From contig NW_006921533.1 of the NCBI RefSeq assembly GCF_000340215.1, positions 4,862,979-4,926,978 of the forward strand: a stretch of 64,000 nt of DNA, in the 5' to 3' direction. The notes under the pieces were generated by a model that saw only the letters and a list, made by a program, of their open reading frames with translations, was not told the origin of the DNA and ran no database searches. Both the position numbers and the translations under genes were made by a program. Source of the stretch: Pseudocercospora fijiensis CIRAD86. Taxonomy: Eukaryota > Ascomycota > Dothideomycetes > Mycosphaerellales > Mycosphaerellaceae. Numbering within the stretch: position 1 is the stretch's first letter; each line of letters opens with the position of its first letter. Below are positions 11,782 through 22,546 of the stretch, one piece after another.

Positions 11782-12029
11782 GACACCAGAACATGTGGAA
11801 TCAATGACATTTCGCTAAGCTAACATCATCGCATCGGGAGAGTTGGTCTGCAGTGTTTTTGCAAGTCAGCGAGATTCCTGAGGCGGTGGATGGAGATGTG
11901 AAGCAGAGAAGTGTCATATCAGTAGGAACAATTGGTATATTAATGGAACCCTCATGATTAGTCGGGCATGAGTAACGTAGGAGTCATCAGAACTGCACGC
12001 TTGGAGAGAAGAAGCAGACGTACCTTGAA
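11127..12029. other. Intergenic region between hydrolase and permease genes
   Basis: About 900 bp: the hydrolase promoter on the left and the permease 3' flank on the right. It contains an (AG)14 microsatellite. No other structure recognised. Confidence 0.5.
11751..11778. repeat. (AG)14 microsatellite
   Basis: Fourteen uninterrupted AG dinucleotides, likely length-variable. It lies about 620 bp upstream of the hydrolase start. Confidence 0.95.
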
Positions 12030-13724
12030 TCACGCTTCGACAGATCCTTTGCCTCCGAGACGAGACGAGCCCGAGTCTTCCATCTCAGGAGGCCCTACTG
12101 GAGACTGCATGGCGACCAGGATATTGGCCACCATGTCCACCTTCGGTCCAGTATAGTTTTTGCGTCCATCCACGAACCATTGCATCATGCTGATGATGAA
12201 AACAATCGCAAATGCGACAATGCAGTAATTCATGTTGTTGCCGGTCACGGGCAATTCTGGTGGAAAGACGAAGAGCACCGTGGTGACAATGACGAAAGCG
12301 ATGCCCATGAGGTTGACTGTCCATCCGAACCACTCTGGTAGGATGAACGTCCTTGTTGGCGGCAGCTGCTTACGGCCGCGAAGGCAGTTGATAGTGACCG
12401 GTATGCCGTAGGAGACACCCAAAGCAACCACCGAAGCACTGACAATGGCATTGAAAGCGCTGGTCGATCCCAGAAAGATGCACCCGAACACCAAGACCAC
12501 CACAACTGTGAGTCCAAGTGCCTCGAGAGGAACATCGAGTTTCTTGTGTACACGCGCGAAGATGCGGGAGAAAGGGAGGCCGCCGTCTCGTGCAAATGCT
12601 AAGTGGAGATCAGTGAGAATTCTCTAGATGAGACGATTTCCACATACCATAGGTCATGCGAGAGGAAGTGGTCATGATTGATGTTGTTGCAAAGAGCAGA
12701 CAGACCAGCGGGAACATGAGAAGGCAGACCGTTCCCGCCCGGGAGTGGGTTGCATTGAAAATGATTTGGTTCAGTGGTCCTGCGCCTGATTCGATGACCT
12801 CGTTAATGTCGCTGCCGGCAACGAAAAGCAAGCAAGAGAGGAAGATGAAGCCAGTGAACATGCCGATCGCAACGCAGTATATCATAATTTTTGGTCCTTC
12901 CACCGCGGCGTTCGGAATCTCTTCAATCATGTGTGCTGTGGCATCATAGCCAGTCAGCCCCAGACTGCCCTGCAGCAGTCCAAGAAGCCAGGCAACACCA
13001 TCAGGCCATCCAGTCGTGTTCAAGAATTCGCGGTAAACAAAGTCTCCGGAGTTGTAGTCGGGCGAAGCACAAGCCAGCACGGTGATGGAGATGATCACGA
13101 AGCCGGAGATACTCCAGATAATCGCGGTCTTGTTGACCAGCGGCAAAATGGAATTGCCGAAAGCATTGACAAGCATGGCAAAGATGTTGTAGCCAATGTA
13201 GATGAGGAATTGATGCCATCTCTGTGCGACATAGCTGGTATCGTAGAGAGCGATGATGCCGATGATGATTTGACTGCCCAGCAGACCTCCTGTGGCAACC
13301 AACGCCATCCATCCGAAGACATTGATCCATCCAGTGATCCAGGAGAGAAGTGGTTTCCACGAATGCCATGAGATGATATGAACCTAATAGCGCTTAGTCT
13401 TCTTCGATAACTGCCATACGAGTACAGTCCTCTTACCCAGTGATATTGTCCGCCAGCAGTCGGATACGCACTCAAGAATTCCGCCAAACTCGCTGCCAGG
13501 CAGAGATTGAACACTCCGGCGGTGACAAGACCCCAAATAACAGATGTCGCACCTCCGGATGGCAGAGCCAGGGACATGGAAGTTGACAACGCCGTCCAGG
13601 AATTCAGGATGGCGAAGGCCAGTCCCAGCATGGACAGCGGAGAGAAATTCCGCTTGAGCTCCTGCTGGATGCCCAGCGCTGCCAAATGGTCGCCATCGGT
13701 GATCAGACTCGCTCGACGGCTCAT
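12030..13724 (-). CDS. Amino-acid/GABA permease-type transporter (APC family)
   Basis: Plasma-membrane amino-acid or amine transporter. Three exons on the minus strand: 13724-13437, 13383-12648 and 12598-12030. Introns are 53 bp (GTAAGA...ATTAG) and 49 bp (GTATGT...CTTAG). The product is 530 aa. About 12 hydrophobic segments run from FSPLSMLGLAFAILNSW to CIVAFAIVFIISMMQWF. The joined motif SSRMTYAFARDGGLP is the diagnostic loop of the fungal GABA/choline/polyamine permease branch (Uga4/Hnm1-like) and only forms after splicing intron 2. SYPTAGGQYHW-like residues (SAYPTAGGQYHW) end exon 1. Both ends are hydrophilic and cytosolic. Substrate cannot be chosen within the branch. Confidence 0.92.
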
Positions 13725-14378
13725 CTTTGCAACGAGAGCGATGTGGTGGGAGAGGGATTGCGAAGGGCGGCGCACGCGTGGCGATGGAAGGCCATTTTGA
13801 ACGGCGACACGACGGTTCCTGCCGAACAGGTGCCGGCGATGAGAACTAGTCCGCCCAACATGCACGATGGGCGGAGACCGAGAAAGACATGCTGATGCGG
13901 CTGGAGGGAGGAGCGCCGCTTTGGATTGCAAATGGCTATCAGTAAAGCGCCAGATACGGCTGACGCAAATGCTTGACAGCTTGACAGGGGGGGGCCTGTG
14001 TTCTAGGGTTTTGCTTGGCGAGCTTGGTTCAAACCTTCGCATCTACTGTACTTTCTTTCTCTAGTCTCTAGCCACGCTCCGTCACCGGGAATTGACGGGA
14101 CGCAAAGGCCATGGCCATGGTCCGCACGAAGACAGCACGAGGCGGACGACTACATCGAACGAGATCATCACGACTGTGGCTTTGAGCATCCCCCTGACGG
14201 AGAGAGCAATGTCTCATGGAGCAATCGGAGCATTTCCATGCGTGCTTGCTAGACATCTAAGCTCTATGCCGTTCCATCCATACCTTGACTACACGCATAC
14301 CAGACAGGACAATCTCAATGTCAACCATCTCTTCACCACATTTACCTTTTCTGCCACAGCCTTTGTGCTGCAATCAGC
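13725..14378. other. Intergenic region, permease promoter / CDT2 3' flank
   Basis: About 650 bp. The permease frame is open upstream to 14042 but without a convincing ATG or similarity, so I treat it as promoter and 5' UTR. No other structure seen. Confidence 0.5.
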
Positions 14379-16433
14379 TTAGCAGTCATCCTCATCCCAA
14401 TCAGGCGAAACATCTGCCCAGCCAGATTGCCATCGGCCTCCATCGGCCTCGCCGCCAGTCCGCAATGTGCGAGCACGTCTGCCGTCTTCTCGCCAACACC
14501 TCGCTGTGCAGTCGTCACTGACCGAGACAAGATCGCCATCGGTTGACCAGGCCAACGAGGTGACTTCTTTATCATGAGCTCTCACTAGAGCCGTGCCGTG
14601 CTCGAAAACATGCAAATTGGACGATGACTTCGAGCGAGCGGAGGTCGCAGAACGTTGTGACGATTTCGGTGGTGCGGAGGGCAGATCAGATTCATCCTCG
14701 TCATTCTCGTCATCGATTATCGCGCGTTCCCTTCGGGGGACGTGGCGTTCATCGGTAGGGAACAGGATCGGGTTGCCGTTCGTACTGCCCACTGCCAGCA
14801 TCTCGCTTTTGTCGCCCTTTGCTGGTCGTAGAGACGCTTTGATGTAGAACGACGCTAGCCCCAGATCTGCATTTTGGTAGCCGTAAAGTGGCCCCAAGCC
14901 AGGCATTTGTTCCTTGAGCAAACGCCTTCTGCTTGGACCAGACGACATTTCTGGCGCGTAGCCGAGCACAAGTTGGTTGGTCGAGTAGGCATAAATGGTA
15001 GCGTCGCGGCAAATCGTGTACAGACGGCCGCCGTCGCCAGACAACGCCATGGCGTTGACGCCAAAGTTTCGTCTGCTGCTGTGTGATTCAGGAACCGGTG
15101 TACTCGCCAGAGGCATCGGACTGCGTCGGCCTGCGTTTCGAAGGTCCCAAAGCTTGACTGAGGCATCAACTTCGCTCGAAGTCACAATCATGTGCTCGCG
15201 TCCATTGAGCAGGTGTTGGAATGAGGTGATAGACAGTTCATCCCCGTTGTCCGTCTCATACGAGCGATTCGCCGAACGATGTCCATAGCCCACCTCGAGA
15301 GACTTGCCGTATCTCGCTTCTGGCTCGACTTTACCGTCGCCATTGAAACGAGAACCAGCCGATGCTCGCCAGTTCTGGACAGCAGACTTTCCACCACATC
15401 GGAGATCCCAGATGTTCACACACCCGTCTCTGGCGCTGGTAGTGATGATGTTGTTGTCGTTCGGCGCAAAGCGCACTTGCTTCACGCTGCTTTTATGGCC
15501 AGTCAGAATACACATAGTCTGTTGGCTATACATGTCCACCACTCTCGCAGTCTGGTCTCCGCTCGCGGTTGCCAATATATAGTCATCTGAGCAGAATGCA
15601 ATATCCATGACCGCATTACGGTGTACACGGAACTTGACATGAGCCATTCGAAAATCTGCGGCCGGCGAGGAATCGATCAAGTGGATGCTGCCTTCCTCGT
15701 CACCGATGGCCACAAGCGGGTTCGTGTTGCACGCAGTTGTACAGAAGGGTAGAGCAGCACCAGAAAACATGTGAGTGTCTGAAGGAGAAGTGCAGATGTC
15801 CGCGGTCTCTGCTCTCCAATCCACTACATGGTCCGCTCCTCGGAAGCCTCGAGAGGTTGCATGAAAGCCCCCGAAACTGCGCTCCAGGATGCGTCGAGCT
15901 GGGCCTGGCTCGCGCAGACGCCGATTAGCACGCGGGAATGGTTTCAGCTCTTCAAAAAGCTCTGGAAGAGTCTCGGCTTCCGAATCAAATTCTGGTAGCT
16001 CGATCGGCTCCAGCGTCTGGTGGTGCCTCAATGGCGATGACTGCGGCGGTGAACTCTGCAAGTCCAGTCCAGAATGCTTTCTGCGCTTTAGGGGCCGAGG
16101 CGAGGTGAAGTCATCCTGCGGCGTCGGCAGGAAATCTGCTCCAGAGATACCTGCAGCTCTCCGGTTTGCCCCATTCTTGGTAATGTCTCGAAGCTGCCTT
16201 CCTGCCTTGCTTAAGCGTCCGCCTCGGGTGCTGACAGCTTTCCTCGGCTTGAAGAATTTGTTGAATCTGTTCGGAGTGACAGTGGGCGGCTTCCTGATCT
16301 TCTGACTGCTGAGCAGACTGGCAGTGGCACTCTGCGGTATGGGAGGCGAAGATGGAATGTTCTCCTGGTCGAGCGAGATCTTGTTCTGCTGATAGAAGCT
16401 GTCCTGAGAGGATCTTGGTGGCAGGTCTGCCAT
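14379..16433 (-). CDS. CDT2: CDT2-like WD40 substrate receptor of CRL4 ubiquitin ligase
   Basis: A 684-aa single-exon protein. It begins MADLPPRSSQDSFYQQNK with about 200 disordered residues (RFNKFFKPRK, RPLKRRKHS). WD40 repeats follow: LVAIGDEEGSIHLIDSS, HRNAVMDIAFCSDDYILATAS, TGHKSSVKQVRFAPNDNN, CVNIWDLRC, ASVKLWDLRNAG, and KEVTSLAWSTDGDLVSVSDD. This arrangement fits Cdt2/DTL, which recruits PCNA-bound substrates (Cdt1, Spd1-type inhibitors) to CRL4 for S-phase degradation. WD40 proteins are easy to confuse, but the DEEGSIHLID and HKSSVKQVRFAPND repeats with a WDLR box in the middle support this assignment. It is divergent from RRP5 with only 260 bp between starts. Confidence 0.78.
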   Translation of the reverse strand: MADLPPRSSQDSFYQQNKISLDQENIPSSPPIPQSATASLLSSQKIRKPPTVTPNRFNKFFKPRKAVSTRGGRLSKAGRQLRDITKNGANRRAAGISGADFLPTPQDDFTSPRPLKRRKHSGLDLQSSPPQSSPLRHHQTLEPIELPEFDSEAETLPELFEELKPFPRANRRLREPGPARRILERSFGGFHATSRGFRGADHVVDWRAETADICTSPSDTHMFSGAALPFCTTACNTNPLVAIGDEEGSIHLIDSSPAADFRMAHVKFRVHRNAVMDIAFCSDDYILATASGDQTARVVDMYSQQTMCILTGHKSSVKQVRFAPNDNNIITTSARDGCVNIWDLRCGGKSAVQNWRASAGSRFNGDGKVEPEARYGKSLEVGYGHRSANRSYETDNGDELSITSFQHLLNGREHMIVTSSEVDASVKLWDLRNAGRRSPMPLASTPVPESHSSRRNFGVNAMALSGDGGRLYTICRDATIYAYSTNQLVLGYAPEMSSGPSRRRLLKEQMPGLGPLYGYQNADLGLASFYIKASLRPAKGDKSEMLAVGSTNGNPILFPTDERHVPRRERAIIDDENDEDESDLPSAPPKSSQRSATSARSKSSSNLHVFEHGTALVRAHDKEVTSLAWSTDGDLVSVSDDCTARCWREDGRRARTLRTGGEADGGRWQSGWADVSPDWDEDDC

Positions 16434-16693
16434 TATATTCTCTTAAGACGGCAGCGTAATGCTGTCGGACATGAATATGCAGAGGTGTGTGAGGCGAATG
16501 CTAGAAAAGCACTTTACGCACAACGCGTCGAGTCGAGCAAAGACGCGTTTAAGGTTGCACTAGCGCATTCTCGGCCGCCGGCACGTCGGCAATCGGAGCT
16601 TGGACCCCCGCGAAATCGACATCTTCAAAAAAACTTGTAGAGACCAAAGCGATATCGACACCACTGCATTGACAGGCGTCGACCCTCGCCACC
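16434..16693. promoter_or_regulatory. Bidirectional promoter, CDT2/RRP5
   Basis: 260 bp separate the two divergent ATGs, so both promoters and 5' UTRs must fit here. The RRP5 start has a strong CACCATGTC context. No specific factor site is claimed. Confidence 0.6.
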
Positions 16694-19600
16694 ATGTCGG
16701 CTGTCAAGAGAAAGGCCGTCACAGACGAGCGCCCTAGCAAGAAAGCCAAATCGTCCGAGGCGAAAGACGAGCAAAGCAAAGAGAAGAGGCCTCGGAAATC
16801 CGTCGACAATAGCGGTGAGAAGAGGGTGCTCAAATCTATACTACAGACTGAAGAGCGCAGCTTTCCACGCGGTGGCGCAGGTCCCCTTACTGCCTTGGAA
16901 AATAAACAGATTCAAGCTCAGGCTGAGCGAGATGCCAAGAAAGAATTGGAGACTGGTCAGCAGCAGTCGCTCGACGATGAGGATCTGTTCGATGATGCCG
17001 CAGACGAATCCCGCAGCAAGAAGAAGAGGAAGAGCGATGCTAAGAAGGGCAAGAGTGAAGGCACCATCACAAGGATACAAGGTTTAACCTACAAAAACCT
17101 CACTGTGGGCAGCGTCGTACTTGGCCGGATCACAGCAATCACTGACCGCGACATCGCGCTTGCCTTGCCCAACAACATGACCGGATATGCTAAAATTACC
17201 TCGATCTCGCCAAAAGTCAACTCCAAACTCGAACAGATCATGCTGGCGGAGGAGGAGGATGCTGAAGAGCACGGCGACGTTGACCTGAAAGAGCTATTCC
17301 ACATAGGACAGTGGCTCAGAGCTGCCGTGACTGCCACTGCTACCGAACCAGAAGAAGGCAAGGACAAGGGAAAGGGACAGAGCAAGCCCAAGAAACACAT
17401 CGAACTGTCAATTGAGCCTGCGGCTACAAACGGTCGTCTTTCTGCGGACAGCGTTGTGACGCATAGCACGATTCAAGCTTCCGTACGCAGTGTCGAGGAT
17501 CATGGCCTGGTTATGGATGTTGGTCTCATTGAGGAGCATGCCACCGGTTTCATCGCCAAGAAGGCGCTAGGAGCTGCCTGGGAATTAAGCAAAGCGAAGG
17601 AGGGTCAAGTCATGCTTTGTCTTGTCACCGACAAAGTTGGCGGTGACGGGCGAAAAGTTCTGAAACTGTCACCAGATTTCAACAAGCTCAATGGCAGTCA
17701 ATCGAATGCTCCGGTCGTCAGCGATGCTCCTACGGTCGACGCCTTTCTACCGGGTACACTCGCCAATGTCCTTGTGACAGAAGTCACGCCACTGGGGATC
17801 GCTGGCAAGATCATGGGCCTACTCGATGTCACTGCTGACACGGTTCACTCCAATGCTGTTGGCGTCGAGGATATGAGCAAGAAATTCAAGATCGGAAGCA
17901 AATTAAAAGCGCGAATTACTTATGCGCTTCCTCAAGTCGATGAGTCTACAAAGGTCGGGGTATCATTGCTCGATCACGTTCTGGCACTTACACCAGCTCC
18001 GACCAAGCTGCCAGGAAACGCGACGTTCAAATTGAAGGCACAAGCAAAAGAGATAGAACAAGCGTTGCCGCTCTCGAAAATTCTTGACGAAGCAAAGGTG
18101 ACCAGAGTCCTCTCCCAGCAGGGAGTGTTCCTCGCGGTCTCGAGAAAGGAAGGCCGCGGAGAGCGGACCATAACGGCATTCGCACATATCTCCCAGCTTT
18201 CGGACCAGCACATTGATACATTGTCATCAACGTCTGGATCTTACAAGCCGGGCACTGTGCACAAGGCACGGGTGCTGTCTTACAACCCCATCGACGACAT
18301 CTACCGTGTCTCCTTGAAGCAGTCAGTGCTTGACCAAGCTTTTCTGCGACTTGAAGATTTGAAAGTGGGCCAGACTGTCAAGGGCTCTGTCGACAAGCTG
18401 ATCTACGGAAGTAAGAGTGGAGTTACTGGCATTTTGGTGAAGCTGAGCGACAACGTCAACGGCCTAGTCCCGGAGATGCATCTCAGTGATACACAACTTC
18501 GTTTTCCCGAGAGCAAATTCAGAGCAGGCTCTGAAGTAAAGGCGCGTGTGCTGTCGGTCCACCCGGAGGAGCGACAGATTCGACTCACTCTCAAGAAATC
18601 TTTGCTTGAAGATGACAGCACCTCTCTCTGGAAAGACTATCATGATCTCGAACCCGGCATGACTTCTCGAGGGACGATCATAGCTCTGCACGACAACGGT
18701 GCTGTCATTCAATTCTACGGCGCTGTCCGAGCTTGGTTGCCGGTCGCCGAGATGAGCGAGTCGTGGATTGAAAGTCCGAGCGAGTTTTACCGCCTTGGTC
18801 AGACCGTCAATGTGAGGATTGTGTCAGTCTCGCCTGAGGCTGAGCGAATGAAAGTCACTTGCAAGGATGGCGGAGACTTCACCCAAGAACAAAGCGACGC
18901 GTGGGATAGAATCCACGGCGGTGAACTTGTGAGCGCTTGCGTCACCGAAAAGACAGCCGACTCCATTCTGCTTGATCTTGATCACGGTCTCAAAGGGATT
19001 ATCCGGCTTGGCCACCTAGTCGACAACTCGGAGGCCAAGGCGCAGAGCGCCATGAAACGGATCCGTGTAGGAGAGAAGCTGAAGAATCTCTTGGTACTTG
19101 ACAAGCAGGAGAGAAGCCGTACGGTCGTGCTTAGCAATAAGCCTTCCATGGTGAAGGACGCTGCCAAGCCTGGTAAGCTCATCAAAAGCTTCAGTGATGC
19201 TCGGCCAGGAATTAAATTCCATGGCTTCGTGCGAAACATCACACAGGACAGCGTGTATGCTGAATTTCCTAATGGCGTGGTTGGTCTCATCACGAAGAGC
19301 CTGCTTCTGCCTGAAATGAGCAATCAACCATCATTCGGACTCCGAAGGGACCAGACATTGACCGTCTGGGTGACTGATGTTGATCTTACGCGGCAGCGAT
19401 TTCTGCTCACAATGCGCGAGCCAGGGCAGTCGGCTCAGACCGAGACATCTGAGAACCGTAATGCAACGGAGAGCGACGTCAAAAATGCCGTCGACCCTGC
19501 GATCTCTTCGATGGCAGATTTTGCGCTTGGAACAGTCGTTAAGGCTCGCATTGCTTCCGTGAAAGCCACGCAGATCAATGTTCGGCTTGCAGACAATGTG

Positions 19601-22117
19601 CAGGGCCGTGTGGATGTCAGTGAAGTATTCGACAGTTGGGACGATATTACGAATAAAGCGGCTCCCTTGCAGAACGATAAGCTGAAGCAGAACGACACGA
19701 TCGACGTCAAGATCCTGGGTATCCACGATGCACGCAGTCATCGCTTCCTTCCTATCAGCCACCGTGGGGGTAAGGTGCCGGTTTTCGAGCTCTCAGCCAA
19801 GCCGTCCAGAGTTCGAGGTGGCGATGAGTCTCTCCTGGCGATGGACTCTGTCAAGCAGGGTGCTTCCTACCTTGCATTTGTCAACAATCACAGCGATAAT
19901 TGCGTGTGGGCGAACCTGTCACCTAACGTCCGCGGTCGTGTGTCGTTGATGGACTTGTCAGATGACGTTGGTCAATTACAAAACGTTGAAAATCGCTTTC
20001 GTGTTGGGTGCGCTCTCCAGGTCAAGGTGAAGTCAGTCGATACTACAAGCAACAAGCTCGACCTGACCGCGAAAGAAAATTTGACACGGAAAGAGCTTTC
20101 CCTGGGCATGGTCGTGCCAGCGCGCGTCACCAAAATATCCGAGCATGGCATTACCGTTATGATCGCTGATGATATCGTCTGTCACGTGCCGCTCGTGGAA
20201 CTCAGCGATGATTATGACCAAACAAACCCCGGGCAGCATCGCAAGAACGAGGTTGTTCGTGTCTGTGTTGTAGGCCTTAGCCTGCCAGACAAGCGCGTCT
20301 TCGTCAGCTTGCGCCCTTCCAAAGTGTTGAGCTCAAGCCTGCCGGTGAAGGATGCACATATCACAGAAGCTTCTCAGCTCAAGCCTGGAGCGATCGTCCG
20401 CGGTTTCGTCAAACGAGTCGCCGAGAAAGGAATTTTTGTGTCTCTTGGCTCTCGCGTCGACGCTCTGGTTCATATCTCTGACTTGAGTGACCAGTTTGTG
20501 AAGGACTGGCCTAGCATCTACGAGGTTAATCAGCTTGTTCAGGGCAGAGTGGTGACTGTTGATGCCGCCAGCGGACAGGTCCAGCTAAGCCTAAAGAGAT
20601 CGCACGTGGACAATGATTATCAGCCGCCGATGACCATTCATGATCTAAAGCAAGGCATGACAGTCACTGGGAAAGTCCGGAAGGTCGAGGACTTTGGCGC
20701 ATTCGTGGACATCGATAATACACAGCCCCGGCTTTCTGGACTTTGTCACAGAAGCGAGGTTGCTGCGAAACGAATTGAGGACGTCCGGAAACACTATAGC
20801 TCCGGAGATGTCGTGAAAGCGAAGGTGCTCAGCGTGGACCCGGACAGCAGAAAGATCAGTCTTGGGTTGAAGGCCAGCTATTTCAGCAATGAAGCCGAGA
20901 TCAGCGAAGACGAAAGTGGAGATGAGAGTGAGGACGTTGACATGGAGGATGGCGTAGAGGTTGAAGAAGAGTCTGATGCCGAGGGTGGCGTCGAAGTTGA
21001 TCTCTCTGAATTGCAAGAAGCGGACAGTGACGCTGATGAGGCCGCGGATGCCATGGAAGTCGACGCCGATATCGAATCGACTGTCAAGGGCGGTCTGAAG
21101 ACAGCTGGCTTTCAATGGGGCGAACCTGATGTCGGCAGGGACACGGCTGCGGACGAATCTGAACCTGAGACGACTTCGACAAAGAAGCGCAAGCGCAAGC
21201 CTGAGATCAAAGAGGATCGCACCGGTGATCTTGACAAGTTTGGCCCACGCAGTGATAGCGACTTCGAGCGCCACCTCCTGAGCCAGCCCAACAACTCTGG
21301 TTTGTGGATACAATATATGGCTTTCCAACTGGAGCTCTCCGAGGTACAGAAGGCTCGTGATATCGCCGAGCGAGCTTTACGCACGATCCATATTCGAGAA
21401 ACTGAAGAGAAAATGCACATCTGGGTCGCTTGGCTAAACATGGAAATTGAGTACGGCGATGACGAGCGCGTCGAAGACGTATTCAAGCGCGCCTGCGAAG
21501 TCCAAGATCCGCTTGAAATGCACGAACGTCTGGCAAACATTTACATCAGTGCTGGACGTCTTGATCAGGCGGACGCCGTCTTCGAGAAGATTGTGGCCAA
21601 CAAAAACTTCCGCGCAAGTCCTGATGTCTGGTACAACTACGCAACGTTCCTCATGAACAACCTTGGAGCTGCAGATCGCGCGAGAGCGCTGCAATCAAGA
21701 GCGCTGAAATCGATCTCGCCAAAGGAGAATCGCAAGCTCGTGGCGAAGTTCGCGGCGCTTGAATTTCACTCTGAAAATGGTACCGCTGAACGTGGTCGAA
21801 GCGTCTTTGAGGCAATTCTGTCGGATTCACCACACTGGAGCTCTGGATGGGATCAATGGGTTGATCTTGAACGCTCACGAGTGGGACGTGTTGCGGACGA
21901 TGCGGAGGCCAAGAAGGAGGCGATCGACAAGACCAGGGCGCTTTATGAACGCATCAGCCAGCAAAAGATGAAGAAAAGGCGAGCAAAATTCGTCTTCAAG
22001 AAATGGCTGGAATATGAAGAGAAAGAAGGCAAGGAAAAGGACGTGGAAAGAGTCAAGGCTCTTGCTAGCGAATACGTAAGGAAATTGGCAGCAAGAGGTG
22101 AAGATGAGGATGAGTGA
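16694..22117 (+). CDS. RRP5: rRNA biogenesis protein Rrp5
   Basis: Large nucleolar RNA-binding factor needed for 18S and 5.8S rRNA processing, joining both subunit pathways. 1,807 aa, single exon. A Lys/Ser-rich N-terminus of about 130 residues precedes an array of S1 RNA-binding domains; clear examples are GSVVLGRITAITDRDIALALPNN, GAIVRGFVKRVAEKGIFVSLG (about residue 1233) and GMTVTGKVRKVEDFGAFVDID (about 1319). An acidic linker (about 1397-1450) separates these from C-terminal HAT/TPR-like helices (about 1514-1800) with LWIQYMAFQLELSEVQKAR and VWYNYATFLMNN. Length and architecture match Rrp5/PDCD11. I see no frame break. Confidence 0.97.
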   Translation: MSAVKRKAVTDERPSKKAKSSEAKDEQSKEKRPRKSVDNSGEKRVLKSILQTEERSFPRGGAGPLTALENKQIQAQAERDAKKELETGQQQSLDDEDLFDDAADESRSKKKRKSDAKKGKSEGTITRIQGLTYKNLTVGSVVLGRITAITDRDIALALPNNMTGYAKITSISPKVNSKLEQIMLAEEEDAEEHGDVDLKELFHIGQWLRAAVTATATEPEEGKDKGKGQSKPKKHIELSIEPAATNGRLSADSVVTHSTIQASVRSVEDHGLVMDVGLIEEHATGFIAKKALGAAWELSKAKEGQVMLCLVTDKVGGDGRKVLKLSPDFNKLNGSQSNAPVVSDAPTVDAFLPGTLANVLVTEVTPLGIAGKIMGLLDVTADTVHSNAVGVEDMSKKFKIGSKLKARITYALPQVDESTKVGVSLLDHVLALTPAPTKLPGNATFKLKAQAKEIEQALPLSKILDEAKVTRVLSQQGVFLAVSRKEGRGERTITAFAHISQLSDQHIDTLSSTSGSYKPGTVHKARVLSYNPIDDIYRVSLKQSVLDQAFLRLEDLKVGQTVKGSVDKLIYGSKSGVTGILVKLSDNVNGLVPEMHLSDTQLRFPESKFRAGSEVKARVLSVHPEERQIRLTLKKSLLEDDSTSLWKDYHDLEPGMTSRGTIIALHDNGAVIQFYGAVRAWLPVAEMSESWIESPSEFYRLGQTVNVRIVSVSPEAERMKVTCKDGGDFTQEQSDAWDRIHGGELVSACVTEKTADSILLDLDHGLKGIIRLGHLVDNSEAKAQSAMKRIRVGEKLKNLLVLDKQERSRTVVLSNKPSMVKDAAKPGKLIKSFSDARPGIKFHGFVRNITQDSVYAEFPNGVVGLITKSLLLPEMSNQPSFGLRRDQTLTVWVTDVDLTRQRFLLTMREPGQSAQTETSENRNATESDVKNAVDPAISSMADFALGTVVKARIASVKATQINVRLADNVQGRVDVSEVFDSWDDITNKAAPLQNDKLKQNDTIDVKILGIHDARSHRFLPISHRGGKVPVFELSAKPSRVRGGDESLLAMDSVKQGASYLAFVNNHSDNCVWANLSPNVRGRVSLMDLSDDVGQLQNVENRFRVGCALQVKVKSVDTTSNKLDLTAKENLTRKELSLGMVVPARVTKISEHGITVMIADDIVCHVPLVELSDDYDQTNPGQHRKNEVVRVCVVGLSLPDKRVFVSLRPSKVLSSSLPVKDAHITEASQLKPGAIVRGFVKRVAEKGIFVSLGSRVDALVHISDLSDQFVKDWPSIYEVNQLVQGRVVTVDAASGQVQLSLKRSHVDNDYQPPMTIHDLKQGMTVTGKVRKVEDFGAFVDIDNTQPRLSGLCHRSEVAAKRIEDVRKHYSSGDVVKAKVLSVDPDSRKISLGLKASYFSNEAEISEDESGDESEDVDMEDGVEVEEESDAEGGVEVDLSELQEADSDADEAADAMEVDADIESTVKGGLKTAGFQWGEPDVGRDTAADESEPETTSTKKRKRKPEIKEDRTGDLDKFGPRSDSDFERHLLSQPNNSGLWIQYMAFQLELSEVQKARDIAERALRTIHIRETEEKMHIWVAWLNMEIEYGDDERVEDVFKRACEVQDPLEMHERLANIYISAGRLDQADAVFEKIVANKNFRASPDVWYNYATFLMNNLGAADRARALQSRALKSISPKENRKLVAKFAALEFHSENGTAERGRSVFEAILSDSPHWSSGWDQWVDLERSRVGRVADDAEAKKEAIDKTRALYERISQQKMKKRRAKFVFKKWLEYEEKEGKEKDVERVKALASEYVRKLAARGEDEDE

Positions 22118-22546
22118 AGGGTAGTGTAGCTCGCTTGTACACGGTAATCTGCAGGAAGGCTTGGGCTCAGCATGTACATAGAGCTGGATGCATCTCCAAT
22201 GGCAGTATTTGCTCAGTCCCTCGACTCTCAGAGCGCTCCTTGTGTACAGTATGTATAATCGGCAATTGACGGCTCAATGTTCGGTAGGACTGAGTAGCGG
22301 GCCGATGCATCATGACTCGGGAAGCTTCTCCTTGGCGCTCGCCCTGGGGTTGCACAGCGAGCTCATGCCCCCTTCACCCTTCACCCTCCTCCATCTCTAG
22401 ACTCCCGTAGCCTTCTTAGCATACAGCAATCCTTCGATCCCCTGCACGCACGCAGATTGTCACTCGTAATGGAGAGCACTTGATTTGCGCCTGAGCCGTC
22501 ACCAGATCTTGCCTGCCAGCATCGCGATGCATTACCACAACATAGA
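22118..22546. other. Intergenic region, RRP5 to mannosyltransferase
   Basis: About 430 bp between genes on the same strand; RRP5 3' UTR and the next promoter. Nothing else seen. Confidence 0.5.

Noticed and set aside
13095..14042. N-terminally extended permease frame (about 106 extra residues)
   Set aside because: The extra part is Arg/Pro/Ser-rich with no similarity; the ATG at 13724 gives the normal permease N-terminus, and the unspliced 3' part of this frame is intron plus out-of-frame sequence.
14379..16433. Canonical PIP box in FNKFFKPRK of the CDT2-like protein
   Set aside because: The Gln and aliphatic positions of QxxhxxFF are not satisfied, so I do not claim a PCNA-binding motif.
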